From Fibrobacterota bacterium (lineage in GTDB: Bacteria > Fibrobacterota > Fibrobacteria > UBA11236), in assembly GCA_947466585.1 (NCBI GenBank), contig CANIEU010000003.1:62001-126000 (forward strand): a stretch of 64,000 nt of DNA, written 5' to 3'. A program made the translations under genes and the position numbers. Of this stretch, positions 40,505-51,300 are shown piece by piece. Each line of letters starts with the position of its first letter. The stretch's first letter is position 1. The notes under the pieces are model-generated. The model was not told the origin of the DNA. It did no database searches and worked only from the letters and a program-made list of their open reading frames with translations.

Positions 40505-41682
40505 GCCTTCAACCCGATACCACCGGGATGAGCGTTCCTTTGGACATCTCGCAGGTTCCTTCGCCGTCTTACGTGCTCGAGGAGGCGCTGCTGCGCCGCA
40601 ACCTCTCGGTGTTCGACCGCGTGCAGCGCGAGTCGGGGGCGAAGATCATTCTCGCGCTCAAGGGTTTCGCCTTTTGGAGTGCATTCCCGTGGATGCGCGA
40701 CACGCTGCACGGCGCGACCGCCAGCTCGCTGCACGAGGCGCGCCTCGCCTACGAAGAGTTCGGCCGCGAAACGCACGTCTATTCGGTGGCCTACGCCGAC
40801 CGAGAGTTTCCCGAAATTCTGCGCATGGCGGATCACCTCGTGTTCAATTCGTTTTCGCAGTGGGCGCACTTTCGCGGACAAGTCGGGGAACACGTTTCCC
40901 AAACCGGCCGAAAAGTCGAGTGCGGCATCCGGGTGAACCCCGGCCACAGCGAGATCGAGACCCCCTTGTACGACCCGTGTTACACGGGTTCCCGACTGGG
41001 AGTGCTCCGCAGCGAATTTCGATCTGAAGAACTCGAGGGCGTTTCCGGCATGCACTTTCACGCGCATTGCGGCAACAACAGCGACACGCTCGAACGCGTG
41101 GTGGCTTCGTTTGAAAAACTCTACGGCGAATTCATCCCGCGCTTGCGGTGGGTCAATTTCGGCGGAGGTCACCACATCACCCGCGCCGACTACGACCTGG
41201 AGCGCCTGATCCGCGTGGTGAAAACCTTCCGTGAGAAATGGGGCGTGGAGGTGTATCTGGAGCCGGGCGAAGCGGCGGGCTGGCAGACGGGGCCCCTCGT
41301 GGGTTCGGTGCTCGACATCGTGCGCAACGGCATGGAGGTCGCCATTCTCGACGTGAGTGCGACGGCGCACATGCCCGACACATTGGAGATGCCCTATCGT
41401 CCCGCCGTGCGCGGAGCCGATCTTCCCGGCAAGCTGTCGCATACTTACCGCCTCGGCGGCAACACCTGTCTCGCCGGCGACGTGATCGGCGACTACAGTT
41501 TCGCACAGCCTCTGAAAGTGGGCGATCGCGTGGTGTTCGAAGACATGATCCACTATACGATCGTGAAGAACAGCACCTTCAACGGCGTCACGCTTCCCTC
41601 TTTGTGCATTTGGACGAAAGAGGGCGAGATCAAGGTCGTGCGGCGCTTCGGATACGAGACCTACCGCGACCGTAATTCCTGA
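40501..41682 (+). CDS. nspC: Carboxynorspermidine decarboxylase
   Basis: A 393-residue PLP enzyme of the alanine racemase fold (group IV decarboxylases). The PLP lysine is in ILALKGFAFWSAFP (about residues 50-63). Other landmarks: GATASSLHEARLAYEEFG, CGIRVNPGHSEIETPLYDPC, MHFHAHCGNNSD, VNFGGGHHITRADYD, LEPGEAAGW and the active-site cysteine region NTCLAGDVIGDYSF. It removes the carboxyl group from carboxy(nor)spermidine to give spermidine or norspermidine. The upstream synthase is translationally coupled. The decarboxylase supplying putrescine is not in the window. Confidence 0.95.
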   Translation: MSLQPDTTGMSVPLDISQVPSPSYVLEEALLRRNLSVFDRVQRESGAKIILALKGFAFWSAFPWMRDTLHGATASSLHEARLAYEEFGRETHVYSVAYADREFPEILRMADHLVFNSFSQWAHFRGQVGEHVSQTGRKVECGIRVNPGHSEIETPLYDPCYTGSRLGVLRSEFRSEELEGVSGMHFHAHCGNNSDTLERVVASFEKLYGEFIPRLRWVNFGGGHHITRADYDLERLIRVVKTFREKWGVEVYLEPGEAAGWQTGPLVGSVLDIVRNGMEVAILDVSATAHMPDTLEMPYRPAVRGADLPGKLSHTYRLGGNTCLAGDVIGDYSFAQPLKVGDRVVFEDMIHYTIVKNSTFNGVTLPSLCIWTKEGEIKVVRRFGYETYRDRNS

Positions 41683-41788
41683 GCGATCGGCCCTTTGCGA
41701 GGCGGCAAGGGGTCAATCGGCTTTATAATCCGGCCAAAAATAATTGTCAATATGCCGGAAACGCACCGTCTAAATGGCAGGCGCGGCG

Positions 41789-41796
41789 TACATTTC
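41789..41796 (+). promoter_or_regulatory. TACATTTC box upstream of the barrel gene
   Basis: TACATTTC lies 68 bp before ATG 41865. A perfect TATAAT at 41724 is also present but has no -35 partner. Confidence 0.3.
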
Positions 41797-41864
41797 TCCC
41801 AAAGCGTGTTAAAAAAGAGGCGGTCGGGAAAAATCCCGATTGGCCGAGTGCACGCCATGGGGAG

Positions 41865-42536
41865 ATGATGCACTCTCGGTTTCAGAAATTTGTTCTCCTA
41901 GGAATTTCCTTGTTCCTCGGTGGAACCGCCAGTGCCGAGGAGGGGGCACCCCTGCCTTCGCCGACCCGTTGGGCAATGGATGCGGGATTGGGCGTGCGTC
42001 TGTGGGATCCCCAAAAGGGGACGCAAGAGGAAATCGATTATCTGGACCGGGCGCGCGTGGGCGCGGTGACCTCCTTCGAGGTGGCGGTGTTCCCCTGGGG
42101 TAGTTACGGTGCGGGCATAATGTTCGCGACCTTTCATTCCGGCACCTCCGACTCTTCCATGACCTACCTCGATCAGACCCAGCAGGCTGCGCAGGACGCG
42201 TATTTCATTCCCTATCTCGCTCCTACACTGAATGTGCAGCGAAGCTTTGCGGGCGATCGTTTCTGCTTGGTGGCCCAAGTGGGTGGGGGCGTATTCTACT
42301 ACCGTGACGAAACCAAAAAGGGGCCGTTCCCCGGGATCTCGGATGCGTTTGCGCCGGGAGCACATGTGGCCGTGTCGCTGGATTATCGTTTGCTCCCCCG
42401 ATTCGCCGTGGGGGGAGGCGTGCGCGCGCTATACGGGAAGACACCGAACCTCCGCTATAACGCGATCGATGCCGATCTTCCGCCGGTGTCGCTCTCACGC
42501 GTGGATATCACCGCCGGCGTGCGGTTTTATCCCTAG
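41865..42536 (+). CDS. Secreted outer-membrane beta-barrel protein, uncharacterised
   Basis: A 223-residue protein. Signal peptide to about residue 24 (LFLGGTASA-EEG). The mature part has eight or so amphipathic strands, for example RWAMDAGLGVRLWD, VGAVTSFEVAVFPWG, FCLVAQVGGGVFYYRDE and the final VDITAGVRFYP with a C-terminal aromatic-proline end. Resembles OmpW/OmpA-like barrels; no function can be given. It converges with recD, overlapping its end by 4 bp. Two ATG codons (41865, 41868) are possible starts. Confidence 0.65.
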   Translation: MMHSRFQKFVLLGISLFLGGTASAEEGAPLPSPTRWAMDAGLGVRLWDPQKGTQEEIDYLDRARVGAVTSFEVAVFPWGSYGAGIMFATFHSGTSDSSMTYLDQTQQAAQDAYFIPYLAPTLNVQRSFAGDRFCLVAQVGGGVFYYRDETKKGPFPGISDAFAPGAHVAVSLDYRLLPRFAVGGGVRALYGKTPNLRYNAIDADLPPVSLSRVDITAGVRFYP

Positions 42537-44566
42537 TTACCTGGTTGCGCCGCCGCTTGGTGCCGCAGCATTTCGCGCAGGCCGCCGGGTCGCCGCAATT
42601 TATGATCGACCGCTTGTCGGATCGCCTCTTCCGTTCCGAGCACGCGGACGGAATGACGCGCGCGTGTGACCGCCGTGTAAAGCGTTTCACGCGCAAGCAG
42701 GCGGTTGCCGGCCTCGGGCAAAATCAACAGCACCTCGTCATACTCCGATCCCTGGCTTTTATGCACGGTCACGGCGAAGCCCGCTTCATGCGCCGGAAGT
42801 TGTGAAACCGGAAGCCGCAACCAGCCCTCCGGAAGTTCGGGGCGCGGAAAGAATACCGTGGGTCCGCCGGAGGCTTCGAGCCACACACCGATTTCTCCGT
42901 TGGAGAGTCCCGAACTACGGTCGTTCCGTGTGATGAGGATCGGGGCTCCGTGGAAACCCGTCTCCGGCGAGTCGCGGTGTTGACTCCAGAGTGGTTCCAG
43001 ACGCTCGCGCAGCATTCGGTTCGCTGTATCCGCGCTGAACAATCCCTTCCGTAACGGTGCGAGCACGCGCGCAGCCGCGACGAAGACCCACAGCCGTTTC
43101 AGTACGGCTGGCTCTTCGTCGCGTGCGGCGATACGGAAGGCGTCGAGCCATTCGGTACAGGTTTTTCCCTCGACGCGGCGATCGAGGTAGTTCGAGTCCG
43201 CGAAGTCCTTCAAGGTCGCTGTGAGAACCTTTTTGCCTTCCACGGATTCACTGCCGGGGTCGATACGTTCCCCGAGTGCGGCGAGAGTCGCCGCCGCATC
43301 GCCGCGCAGCAGGGCCGCGATCAACGGGACGACCGCACCACGGGCGCGATGGCTGACGTCGAGCATGACGGAGGGAACAGAGGTATGCGCGTTTGCGGTC
43401 AATCGCGGCAGGCGGTCTTCTGGAAGCAACTCGCCGAGCACCGAACCTGCATCGACCGGAGGCAACTGGTCCGCATCGCCCACCAGCACCAGATGCGTTC
43501 CCGGGCGCAAGGCGCGCACCAGGGCGGTTAGCAGAAACACGTCGACCATAGAGGCTTCGTCGACCAGAACGTAATCGGCATCGAGCGGATCTTCGGGACG
43601 GCGCGCGAAGCCACCCGTGTAAGGCTGGTAACCGAGCAATGTATGCAGCGTGGTGGTTTGTAGGTCGCGCGCAGCGGCATCGGGTCCGGTGGTTTCGCCG
43701 GCGGAAACGCTCACCAGACTGGTGCGCAGCGATTCCTGCAGGCGTTGCGCGGCGCGACCCGTGGGGGCGCAGAGGCGCACGCGATCGGGCGAGACGCCGG
43801 GAAGGCGCAGCAGTGCACGCAACCAAGAGGCGGTCCAGGTGGTTTTACCCGTTCCAGGGCCACCCGAGAGCACGAACACCGGCTCGCACAAGGCGGCCTC
43901 AAGCGCCAACCTTTGACGCTGCGCCAGTTGCAAGGGTTCGCCCTGCAGTTGTCTCAGCGGTTTCTCCGAGAGGGTTTCATGGAGCGCCGCTTCGATTGTG
44001 GCATCGCGAGCACGGCTCTCTGCATGCGATATCGTTGCGGAAGATTCACCCGGGCGTGTGGCAACGGCGGTAGCGATCACGCGCAGTGCATTCCAAAAAC
44101 GGTGGAAATACAACGCGCCGAAAGCGGCGATCAATGGCTTTGGTTTGCCGGAGGCGCCTGCGGGAAACGCATCGGTGGTCGCAGGTATCACCCGGCACAG
44201 AGGGTCGAGGCGGCCCGACTCCAAGTCGGCGAGAAAGTTCAGGGCTAACGCTTCCGCGGACGGCGCCGCATCGCTTCCATTGGCCGAAGTCTCTTCGCCA
44301 GGCGGTAAGGTCGGGTCTCCGGGAGTCCCGGACCCCAGGAGTTCGCGCAGCACCTCGATCAAATCTTCTTTTTGCAACGAAAGGCACAAGCTTCCCTCGC
44401 TGCACGCGCGGAACAAGGCGGCAAGCACCATTTGCAGCGCGTTTTCATCGGCCTGCGGTGCCTGTGCGGCGAGCAGGTTGATCAGCCTGAGATCGGCGGA
44501 ATCAATCCACTCCTTGGTCTGCGCGCGTTGCAGCGCTGCGGAGACGGTCGCGGAATGTGCGGTCAT
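42533..44566 (-). CDS. recD: Exodeoxyribonuclease V alpha subunit RecD
   Basis: A 677-residue SF1B 5'-3' helicase, the fast motor of RecBCD. Walker A SGGPGTGKTTWTASWL (near residues 222-237), CAPTGRAAQRLQ, TLHTLLGY, VLVDEASMVDVFLLTAL, LVLVGDADQLPPV and the C-terminal FAVTVHKSQGSEYDEVLLIL and YTAVTRAR. All helicase motifs look intact. It is the last gene of recC-recB-recD; the ATG overlaps the recB stop by 4 bp (44563-44566). The start MTAHSATV was chosen for that coupling; a longer frame upstream is inside recB. Confidence 0.95.
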   Translation of the reverse strand: MTAHSATVSAALQRAQTKEWIDSADLRLINLLAAQAPQADENALQMVLAALFRACSEGSLCLSLQKEDLIEVLRELLGSGTPGDPTLPPGEETSANGSDAAPSAEALALNFLADLESGRLDPLCRVIPATTDAFPAGASGKPKPLIAAFGALYFHRFWNALRVIATAVATRPGESSATISHAESRARDATIEAALHETLSEKPLRQLQGEPLQLAQRQRLALEAALCEPVFVLSGGPGTGKTTWTASWLRALLRLPGVSPDRVRLCAPTGRAAQRLQESLRTSLVSVSAGETTGPDAAARDLQTTTLHTLLGYQPYTGGFARRPEDPLDADYVLVDEASMVDVFLLTALVRALRPGTHLVLVGDADQLPPVDAGSVLGELLPEDRLPRLTANAHTSVPSVMLDVSHRARGAVVPLIAALLRGDAAATLAALGERIDPGSESVEGKKVLTATLKDFADSNYLDRRVEGKTCTEWLDAFRIAARDEEPAVLKRLWVFVAAARVLAPLRKGLFSADTANRMLRERLEPLWSQHRDSPETGFHGAPILITRNDRSSGLSNGEIGVWLEASGGPTVFFPRPELPEGWLRLPVSQLPAHEAGFAVTVHKSQGSEYDEVLLILPEAGNRLLARETLYTAVTRARHSVRVLGTEEAIRQAVDHKLRRPGGLREMLRHQAAAQPGN

Positions 44567-47500
44567 GCGAAGTCTCGCTTTCCTGCTCCCGCATGGGCTT
44601 GCGGAGAGGCGGCAGCGGCGATTTTCAGGCCGAGCAGGCTGCGGAGCCGTGCGGGAAAGTGTTCCCCGAGATCTGCGGGAGTGGGCTTGCAGTGGTAGCC
44701 GCTGAAGAAATCTGGTGCCGCGCCGCGCAGATAAACATACAGGACGCCTCCGAAATGTTGTGCCGCATCGTAATCGCGAACCGCTTCGCGCAACCAGCGA
44801 TCCACGGCCACCGCATACAGCTGCCATTGCAGGTCGTAACCGGAAGCGCGCATCGCCGCTTCGACCGAGGCGTCTTCATAATCGTCGAGCAGGTTGGATT
44901 TCCAGTCGAGCACGTAATATCGCCCTTCATGGCGGAGCACGAGATCGATGAATCCCCACAGAAAGTCGCCGCGATGTTCGGTTTTCTCCGTCGTCACGAT
45001 TTGCTCTGAGGAGGAGACGGGCGCCACGGGGAAGAGGAACTCCACCTCGTGCAGGTGCTCGGCATTGTCGGCGAGCCGGAAGGTGGATCCGGGGCGCGCG
45101 GGATCGGGGATCGGCATGCGCAAGGTGTTCCAGACGGCACGGGCCACGGCCCCGGCGCACTCCGGGTCCAACCCTTCGTGACGCAGCTGTGCCTCGATCT
45201 CGGCGCGTCGGCCGGGCTCGGCGAGCCAGTCTTCCGGGGATGCGGCCTGCAGCACCGATGCGAAGTCGGTGACTTCCAGCACGTGGTGCAGTACATTGCC
45301 GGCCGCCGCACCTGCCGGAAGGTCTTCTCGCGTGATGGGTTGGTAGACCGTCGCGCTTTCGGGATCCGTTGCGGGTACCGCAAGAGCAACTTCGTCGCGC
45401 ACAGTGCGCTTTCCATCTTCGCCCAGCATTTCCGCAACCGATGTCTGTTCGCCTGCGCGTTTGGCAAGGCCCGAATAGGAATTCAATCGGCGTTGCCTTA
45501 AGAATACCGCATCGGTTTCTTCCGCAGTGATTTTGGAAGCCTGCAAGGTATCCGATTGTCCGGAGGCGGATGAAGGAGTCTTGGCTGCCGGGAGAGTGGT
45601 TGTCTCCTCCTTCGGCATTGCCTCTTCCGTATCCCAATACACCACGGCAGCCTCGGGATTCTGCGCGGCCGAAAGCAAGGCGTCGCAGGCGAATCCGCCC
45701 AACGGTCCGTAGTCGGACCGTCCCGTGGGTTTGGGCAGCAAAGGGGCATACAGCCGGTCCTTGGCGCGGGTGAAGGCGACGTAAAAAAGTCGACGGTCTT
45801 CGTCTTCGGACTGCCTGCGATGCCGCTCCTTGGAAGCTGCGTCCGCCTTGTCGAGCACGTGTTTGAAGCCGTATTCTTCACGCAAGGTGTAGAAGTCGGG
45901 GCGCTTGCCGGCACCTGCTGCGGCCACAAAGACGACCGGGAACTCGAGACCCTTGCTCATGTGCAGGGTCATCACGGTCACCGCGCCGCGCCGTGCAGCG
46001 TTCGTTTCGGCTCCCGTTCCGTCACCGGTTTTTTCGGATTCGGTGTCTTCGTGCCCGTCTTCTACCACACCCTCGCTACCCTCGCCTTCGCCGCGGCGCA
46101 AGGCGTCGAAGCGGTCGGCCAAGGCGCCGGTGCTGGTGCCGGGAGTGGCACCGGCCTCGCCGAGCGCGCGTCCTAGAGCGAGCAGACGTTTGGCATCCGA
46201 TTCCGAAGCCTGCGCGACGCGCGCCAAATGGCCGCTGTGTACGAGCACGGACTCAAAGAATTCGGGCCAACGTCCCGCAGTGGCCAAAAGCACCCAACGC
46301 TCAAGCAGTGGCGGAAGCGCAGCAGGACGGCCTTCGGGCCAATCCATTCCGCTGCATCGCAGAAACGGCAGCATCAGTATTTTGGCTTGCGTCGCCGGAT
46401 CCGCACCGGTGGGAAGTAAATCGAGTAATAGCCGGAGCGCATCCGCGCCTTGGCCCTGGAATACGCCGCCGGTGCGTCGCACGCGACAGGGGATTCCCAA
46501 CTTGCGCAGCATTTTTTCCAACGCGGCAGCTTCGGAATGCTTGCGCACCAGAATCGCGATGTCGCCGAAGTGCGGTGGCCGCGGAATGGTTTCTTGTTTC
46601 GGCAAAAGAGTCCATCCGTCGCGACCCGACACCAGATCCTGAATGCGCGCCGCGACCCACAATCGCAGTTCCCGTTCGACCTTGCGTTTTGCGGGAGGAT
46701 TTTCCAGCCCGTCGTACCGCAAATCGCGGATCCAGAGTTCGGGAGGTGCGGAAGGGGTCGTAGGTTCTGTCGCAGACGAACCCGTTCGGGCTTCTTCGTC
46801 ATCCTGTTTCAGACCGGGCTTCACCGGGGTGAACACGATTTCCTTCGAATGCGAAAGTTTCCAAGCACCGCTTTGTTCACTTCCGTCTTCGGAGCGAAAC
46901 CAATCCGCTTGTGCGAAAAGGGTGTTGAGGCTTTTGATTAGTGTTGGGAGCGATCGGAAGTTTTCATCGAGCGAAACGCCTTGTGCGCGCGGAGGTTGTC
47001 GCTCTGAAAGGGTCCGCAGGTTTTCGCGTGCGGCGAGATACGTTTGCAGGTCGCCGCCGCGAAAAGAGTAGATCGCTTGCTTCGGATCGCCCACGAGGAA
47101 CAGTGGCAGCAACGGCGCGGCCTCGTCGTCGCTCAAGCACAACGCTTTCAAGATCGACCATTGCTGCAGATCGGTGTCCTGAAATTCATCCACGATGCAG
47201 ACCTTGTAGAGCCGACGCAGCTTCGGGGCCAGCTCTGGATTCTTTTCCAGTGCTTCGGCGAGGTTCTGCGTCATGTCGTCGTAACTGATGGCCCCGCGCC
47301 GGCGTTTTTCTTGGCCGAGTTCCATACGCAGTTCACGTCCGGCATCGGCGAACACGCGTAAGTTTTCCAGCACCTCTTCACGTTTGAAACGCATCGATTC
47401 CGCGAGAAAGGCGTCGCATGCCGTTGCAAGTTCGGTCCATTCCGAAAGCGCGGCTATATTGAGGTTTTTGGTTGCCTTAAAGCAGGACGCAAACCCGCTC

Positions 47501-48396
47501 TTTAACGCTTTGCTGCCTTTGAGGGGCTTTGCGTGATCATAGTTTCCGTAAAAGGCCTTCACAAAGTTTCCGCAAGCGGAGCGCGCCTCGGTGGCCCTCT
47601 CTAACGCCTCGAAAACCTTGTTAAACGCGTCCTGCTTCAATGCTGTGCGCCCGTTCTCGGAGTCCGGGAAGCTCCGGCGGTATGCGGAAATATCGAAAGC
47701 ACTCCGTGTGGTTTTTTCCGCGGCTTGAAGAAGCTTGCTAAAGCAGTGATCGAGTTCGCTCACAACGGAATCAAGAAAACCCGGAGATTTTTCTGGTTCG
47801 ATCACATCCCCGCGCTTTTCCTGAAACGCCAACGCCAACGCGATCAGTTTGCTGCGCCACCCGTCGGCGCTACTGATCGCGAGGGCTTCGCGCAAACGCG
47901 CAAGGCGCACGGGGTCGGCGGCCCAGGCACCGCGCAGCAGGTTTTCGAGAGCGACCTCTGCAAGGGCCTTGTCGTCCAGCACATCGGGACGGATCAGCGC
48001 ATCGTTGGCGATGGGATACCGCAACAAGGCCGAGTGACAAAACCCGTGCAACGTATGAATCGCCAGATCTTCGCACTGTTGCCAAAGGGCATGAATCCGC
48101 TCGCGCACGTCGGGGTGCCAATGCTCCCTGTTCGCACCCGCCCATTCCTGATGCAAGCGTTCCCGAATGCGTTTGCGAAGATCGGCGGCGGTCTTTTCCG
48201 TGAAGGAAAGCAGGAGGATTTCTTTGGGTTCGAGCGCGCTGTTCTCGACTAGAAGACGCAGCACCAAATGCTCGATCGCATAGGTCTTTCCCGTGCCCGC
48301 GGAGGCTTCGAATACGGCGTGGTGGCGGATGTCGAGGTGGCGCACCGAATCCGGAAATGTCTCGGGCCAGGAAAATGGAGAGTGTGCGGAATTCAT
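44563..48396 (-). CDS. recB: Exodeoxyribonuclease V beta subunit RecB
   Basis: A 1277-residue helicase-nuclease. N-terminal Walker A FEASAGTGKTYAIEHLVL (residues 29-46), LLSFTEKTAADLRKRI, TLHGFCHSALLRYP, VDEFQDTDLQQWSIL and LFLVGDPKQAIYSFRGGD. The second helicase half has VTVMTLHMSKGLEFPVVFVA. The C-terminal nuclease domain keeps GFIDLVLRHEGRYYVLDWKS with the catalytic Asp-Trp-Lys, then YDLQWQLYAVAV, so it should cut DNA. A glutamate/glycine-rich acidic linker (about residues 783-817) precedes the second helicase motif block and seems specific to this protein. Overlaps recC and recD by 4 bp each. Confidence 0.95.
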   Translation of the reverse strand: MNSAHSPFSWPETFPDSVRHLDIRHHAVFEASAGTGKTYAIEHLVLRLLVENSALEPKEILLLSFTEKTAADLRKRIRERLHQEWAGANREHWHPDVRERIHALWQQCEDLAIHTLHGFCHSALLRYPIANDALIRPDVLDDKALAEVALENLLRGAWAADPVRLARLREALAISSADGWRSKLIALALAFQEKRGDVIEPEKSPGFLDSVVSELDHCFSKLLQAAEKTTRSAFDISAYRRSFPDSENGRTALKQDAFNKVFEALERATEARSACGNFVKAFYGNYDHAKPLKGSKALKSGFASCFKATKNLNIAALSEWTELATACDAFLAESMRFKREEVLENLRVFADAGRELRMELGQEKRRRGAISYDDMTQNLAEALEKNPELAPKLRRLYKVCIVDEFQDTDLQQWSILKALCLSDDEAAPLLPLFLVGDPKQAIYSFRGGDLQTYLAARENLRTLSERQPPRAQGVSLDENFRSLPTLIKSLNTLFAQADWFRSEDGSEQSGAWKLSHSKEIVFTPVKPGLKQDDEEARTGSSATEPTTPSAPPELWIRDLRYDGLENPPAKRKVERELRLWVAARIQDLVSGRDGWTLLPKQETIPRPPHFGDIAILVRKHSEAAALEKMLRKLGIPCRVRRTGGVFQGQGADALRLLLDLLPTGADPATQAKILMLPFLRCSGMDWPEGRPAALPPLLERWVLLATAGRWPEFFESVLVHSGHLARVAQASESDAKRLLALGRALGEAGATPGTSTGALADRFDALRRGEGEGSEGVVEDGHEDTESEKTGDGTGAETNAARRGAVTVMTLHMSKGLEFPVVFVAAAGAGKRPDFYTLREEYGFKHVLDKADAASKERHRRQSEDEDRRLFYVAFTRAKDRLYAPLLPKPTGRSDYGPLGGFACDALLSAAQNPEAAVVYWDTEEAMPKEETTTLPAAKTPSSASGQSDTLQASKITAEETDAVFLRQRRLNSYSGLAKRAGEQTSVAEMLGEDGKRTVRDEVALAVPATDPESATVYQPITREDLPAGAAAGNVLHHVLEVTDFASVLQAASPEDWLAEPGRRAEIEAQLRHEGLDPECAGAVARAVWNTLRMPIPDPARPGSTFRLADNAEHLHEVEFLFPVAPVSSSEQIVTTEKTEHRGDFLWGFIDLVLRHEGRYYVLDWKSNLLDDYEDASVEAAMRASGYDLQWQLYAVAVDRWLREAVRDYDAAQHFGGVLYVYLRGAAPDFFSGYHCKPTPADLGEHFPARLRSLLGLKIAAAASPQAHAGAGKRDFA

Positions 48397-51300
48397 GTCG
48401 CGTCCTCACCGGTTTCTTCCGACTCGTCTGCCGAGGCACCCGATTTCCCGCGCTGTTTTTTCGGCGGATTCCACGCCTGCTTCCACGCGATGTAGGGCAA
48501 GGCTCTCCGCACGACCTGGACGTTCGCATTGCGCGGGACGGCGGTCGCCAAGGTGCCGAGAATACGGTCCCAAAATTTCGGACCGCCGAAGGAGGCTTCC
48601 TGTTCGTCGCGGCGCCATGCTTCGATGGCCTCGCTCCAATCTTCCACGCCCTCACTTGTTTCGCCCGTCTGCGTTTTTTCAAGCAGGGATTCGATGCCGT
48701 TCAAAGGGAGATCATCGAAGCGCGGCGCCTGGGTGATGTCGAGCAATAGATTCTTGAGTTGCGTGCGTGCCGCTTCGGGTTCGAGCGGCCGGAGCGGATA
48801 CAGGGTGTAGGCGTTTTCCGCTTTCGCCGACTTATCCGCGTCCTTACTCCGCCGAATGAGAAAGCCCGGGCCATGCAGGCGCACGGAGGATACGGTTTTG
48901 TCTGGGGCGCCTCCGAGAGCGGTGATGCTGAGCTGCAAAAGGTAGGCGGCGATTTCCTGTCCCTCTTCCAACAACACCGCCCAGCCCCCATCGGGTCCCG
49001 AACCTTGGAAAAACCACGGCAGCACACCGACCAATCGCATCTTGTCCAAGGCGTGATTTTCCAACAAACGCGCGTCAAACTCCGGTAGGGAAACCGACGG
49101 TGGATCGACCGTCTTGCCGTCTTGCGGCCCCATGCGCAGGCTTCCAGCGAAGGCGAGATTTTCGGCGGCAAGTTTCGATCGCAAATGATCGGCCTCCAAA
49201 CGGAGTTTGCCTGTGACGAGAGTGTGCAAACGCTCGTACTCAACGGTATCGTAGGGCGGGGGCGGCAAGAGTCCGCCGCGCGCGCGTTCATTCCAAAGTC
49301 GCTCAAAGGTGGCTTCGCCGCTCCCCGGAGCTACGAGTTCCGCGCGCAGCACGGCTTCACGGAACGGCCTGTCGTCGCGCCGATCGAGAAACAAGGTGGC
49401 CGCACGCTCTTCCTCTTCGAAGTCAAGCGCGTCGTAGGCGTTGAGGCGGAAGTGCGAACGTGCGGCATGCAGCGCGGGGTTTTCGAGAAAGCGCGCGAGA
49501 TCCGTCCAGTTCACGCGGACGATCTCCTGCAGCGGCGGGACGGCCCACGTTGCCGCGTGCGAGCGTCGCACCGCCTCCGTCTCCGCCGGAAGCGGAGCGG
49601 CATGCAGCAGGCGTACCGGAAACTCTTCACCTTCGGGCAGGATTTCGGATTCGAGCCAGGCCTTGAGTCCCGTGATCGCGCGCGAAGGCGAAACTTCGGC
49701 GTCTTTGGCGGCATCGCGCCGCACCCAAGAAAGCGATATCGACTCCGTGGCGGACGCGAGCACTTCAAGCAGGGCGTACAAGTCACGCGCAGTGGGATCG
49801 CTTTCGCCAGGCAGGCGGCGGTACGAACGGAGATCGAGCGGTGCGGCATCGCTGGGCGCGGGGAAGACTCCCGCCGCGAGACCGGTCACCCAAACGTGGC
49901 GGAAGGGCAGGCCGCGCAATTCCGAAATGCCGCCCACGCGCACGCCTCCGCGCAGAAAAGCCGTGCGTGTCGAGCCCGGTGCGCGAAAAGCGTCTTCGAA
50001 CAAGGTGCGCACGAGGTCTGCGGAAACCCGGTCGGCAGGTTCGGCCCAGCGATCCCACGACTCCATTTCGGTGAAGAACGTATTCAGTTCGCGTTCCGCA
50101 CGTTGATCGGAAGCGAATTCTTCCGCGGCTTTCAGAAATTCGGCCAGCAGTGCACGGAGTGCGGCTGCCCACTGCGCCCAGGTTTGCGCGGTCGAAGAGA
50201 AGGCGTCGTCTCCGATTCGGAACGGATGCAAGGCGACGCGTAAGCGCGCGAGCCAATCGATCACGCGGGCGGTTTCCGCGCGTTCGAGGAGCCCGTTCAC
50301 GCCGTGTGCGGGCCAGTAATCGCCCTCCGTCAGGGATGCGTCTTCCGTATCGAACACGCGCGCAAGCAAAGCTCGCTCCTCAGCGGCCAGCGCTGTCGAT
50401 ACTGCGGCCTTCCCAACTTGTTCCCCAACTTGTTCCCCACCAGAATGCACCGGTCCCGTTTCGTCTCCCCAACCTTCCTGAAAACCCGCGGCGGTCCAAT
50501 ACTCCCGCACGGCCCGCAGACGGTCGCCCGCGATTCCGGCCTTGGTACGGAGGGCGGGATTTTCGAGCAACGCGAGAATCGCATTGCGATCTGCGGCCAA
50601 CACCGCGGGGGAGAGCAGTGCGCGGAACCCGCGCAGTAGCGGAGATTCCGCAGAGGAGTCTGCACCGGGAAGCAGTACCGGGACGTTTCCCGCGCTTTCG
50701 CGCCCGCCGGCGAAAACGGCGCGGATCACCGGCATGGCGGCATCCGGATCGGCGGGAATGAGCGCGAAATCTTCCGGACGCAGCCCGGGTTCTTTGCGCA
50801 GCAACTGCGCCATCTCGTCGCGCACGGCTTCGAGTTCGGTGCGCGCATCCGGTGCGGCGAACAGGCGGACCGAATCATCCGCGGAAACCCGCACGAGGTC
50901 TTCGGGTGCGGCCTCGGCGTCCGCTTCTGGAAGCGGCCCAAGTCGTGACAAAACAGATTTTTGAATAACCCCGAGTAACTTGCCTGATTCCGGGACGCGG
51001 AAGTCGTCTTCAAAGGCGTGTTCGGTGAGCTGGCACCACAGTTTGATGGTTTCCCGCCCGGGTTTTCCGAATAGTGCGAGCAATTTGTTTTCGGACGCGG
51101 CATCGTCGATCACGCCCCGGTCGCGTTCCGATGCGGCGGGTTGCGCGCCGGTGATCACGTCGACCGGCACCTTCCGTGCATGGCGATGGCGGGCGCGGGC
51201 ACGCCGTTCACCTTCGGTGCGGGTGTCCTCCCAGAATTCCGCGCAGGGGTTCAACGCATAAATCTCGAAACGGACCGCAGCGGAACCCAAACGGTTTGCG

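Noticed and set aside
41724-41729. Perfect TATAAT
   Set aside because: No -35 hexamer at usable distance (TTGCGA is 23 bp away); single hexamers occur by chance in an AT-rich gap.
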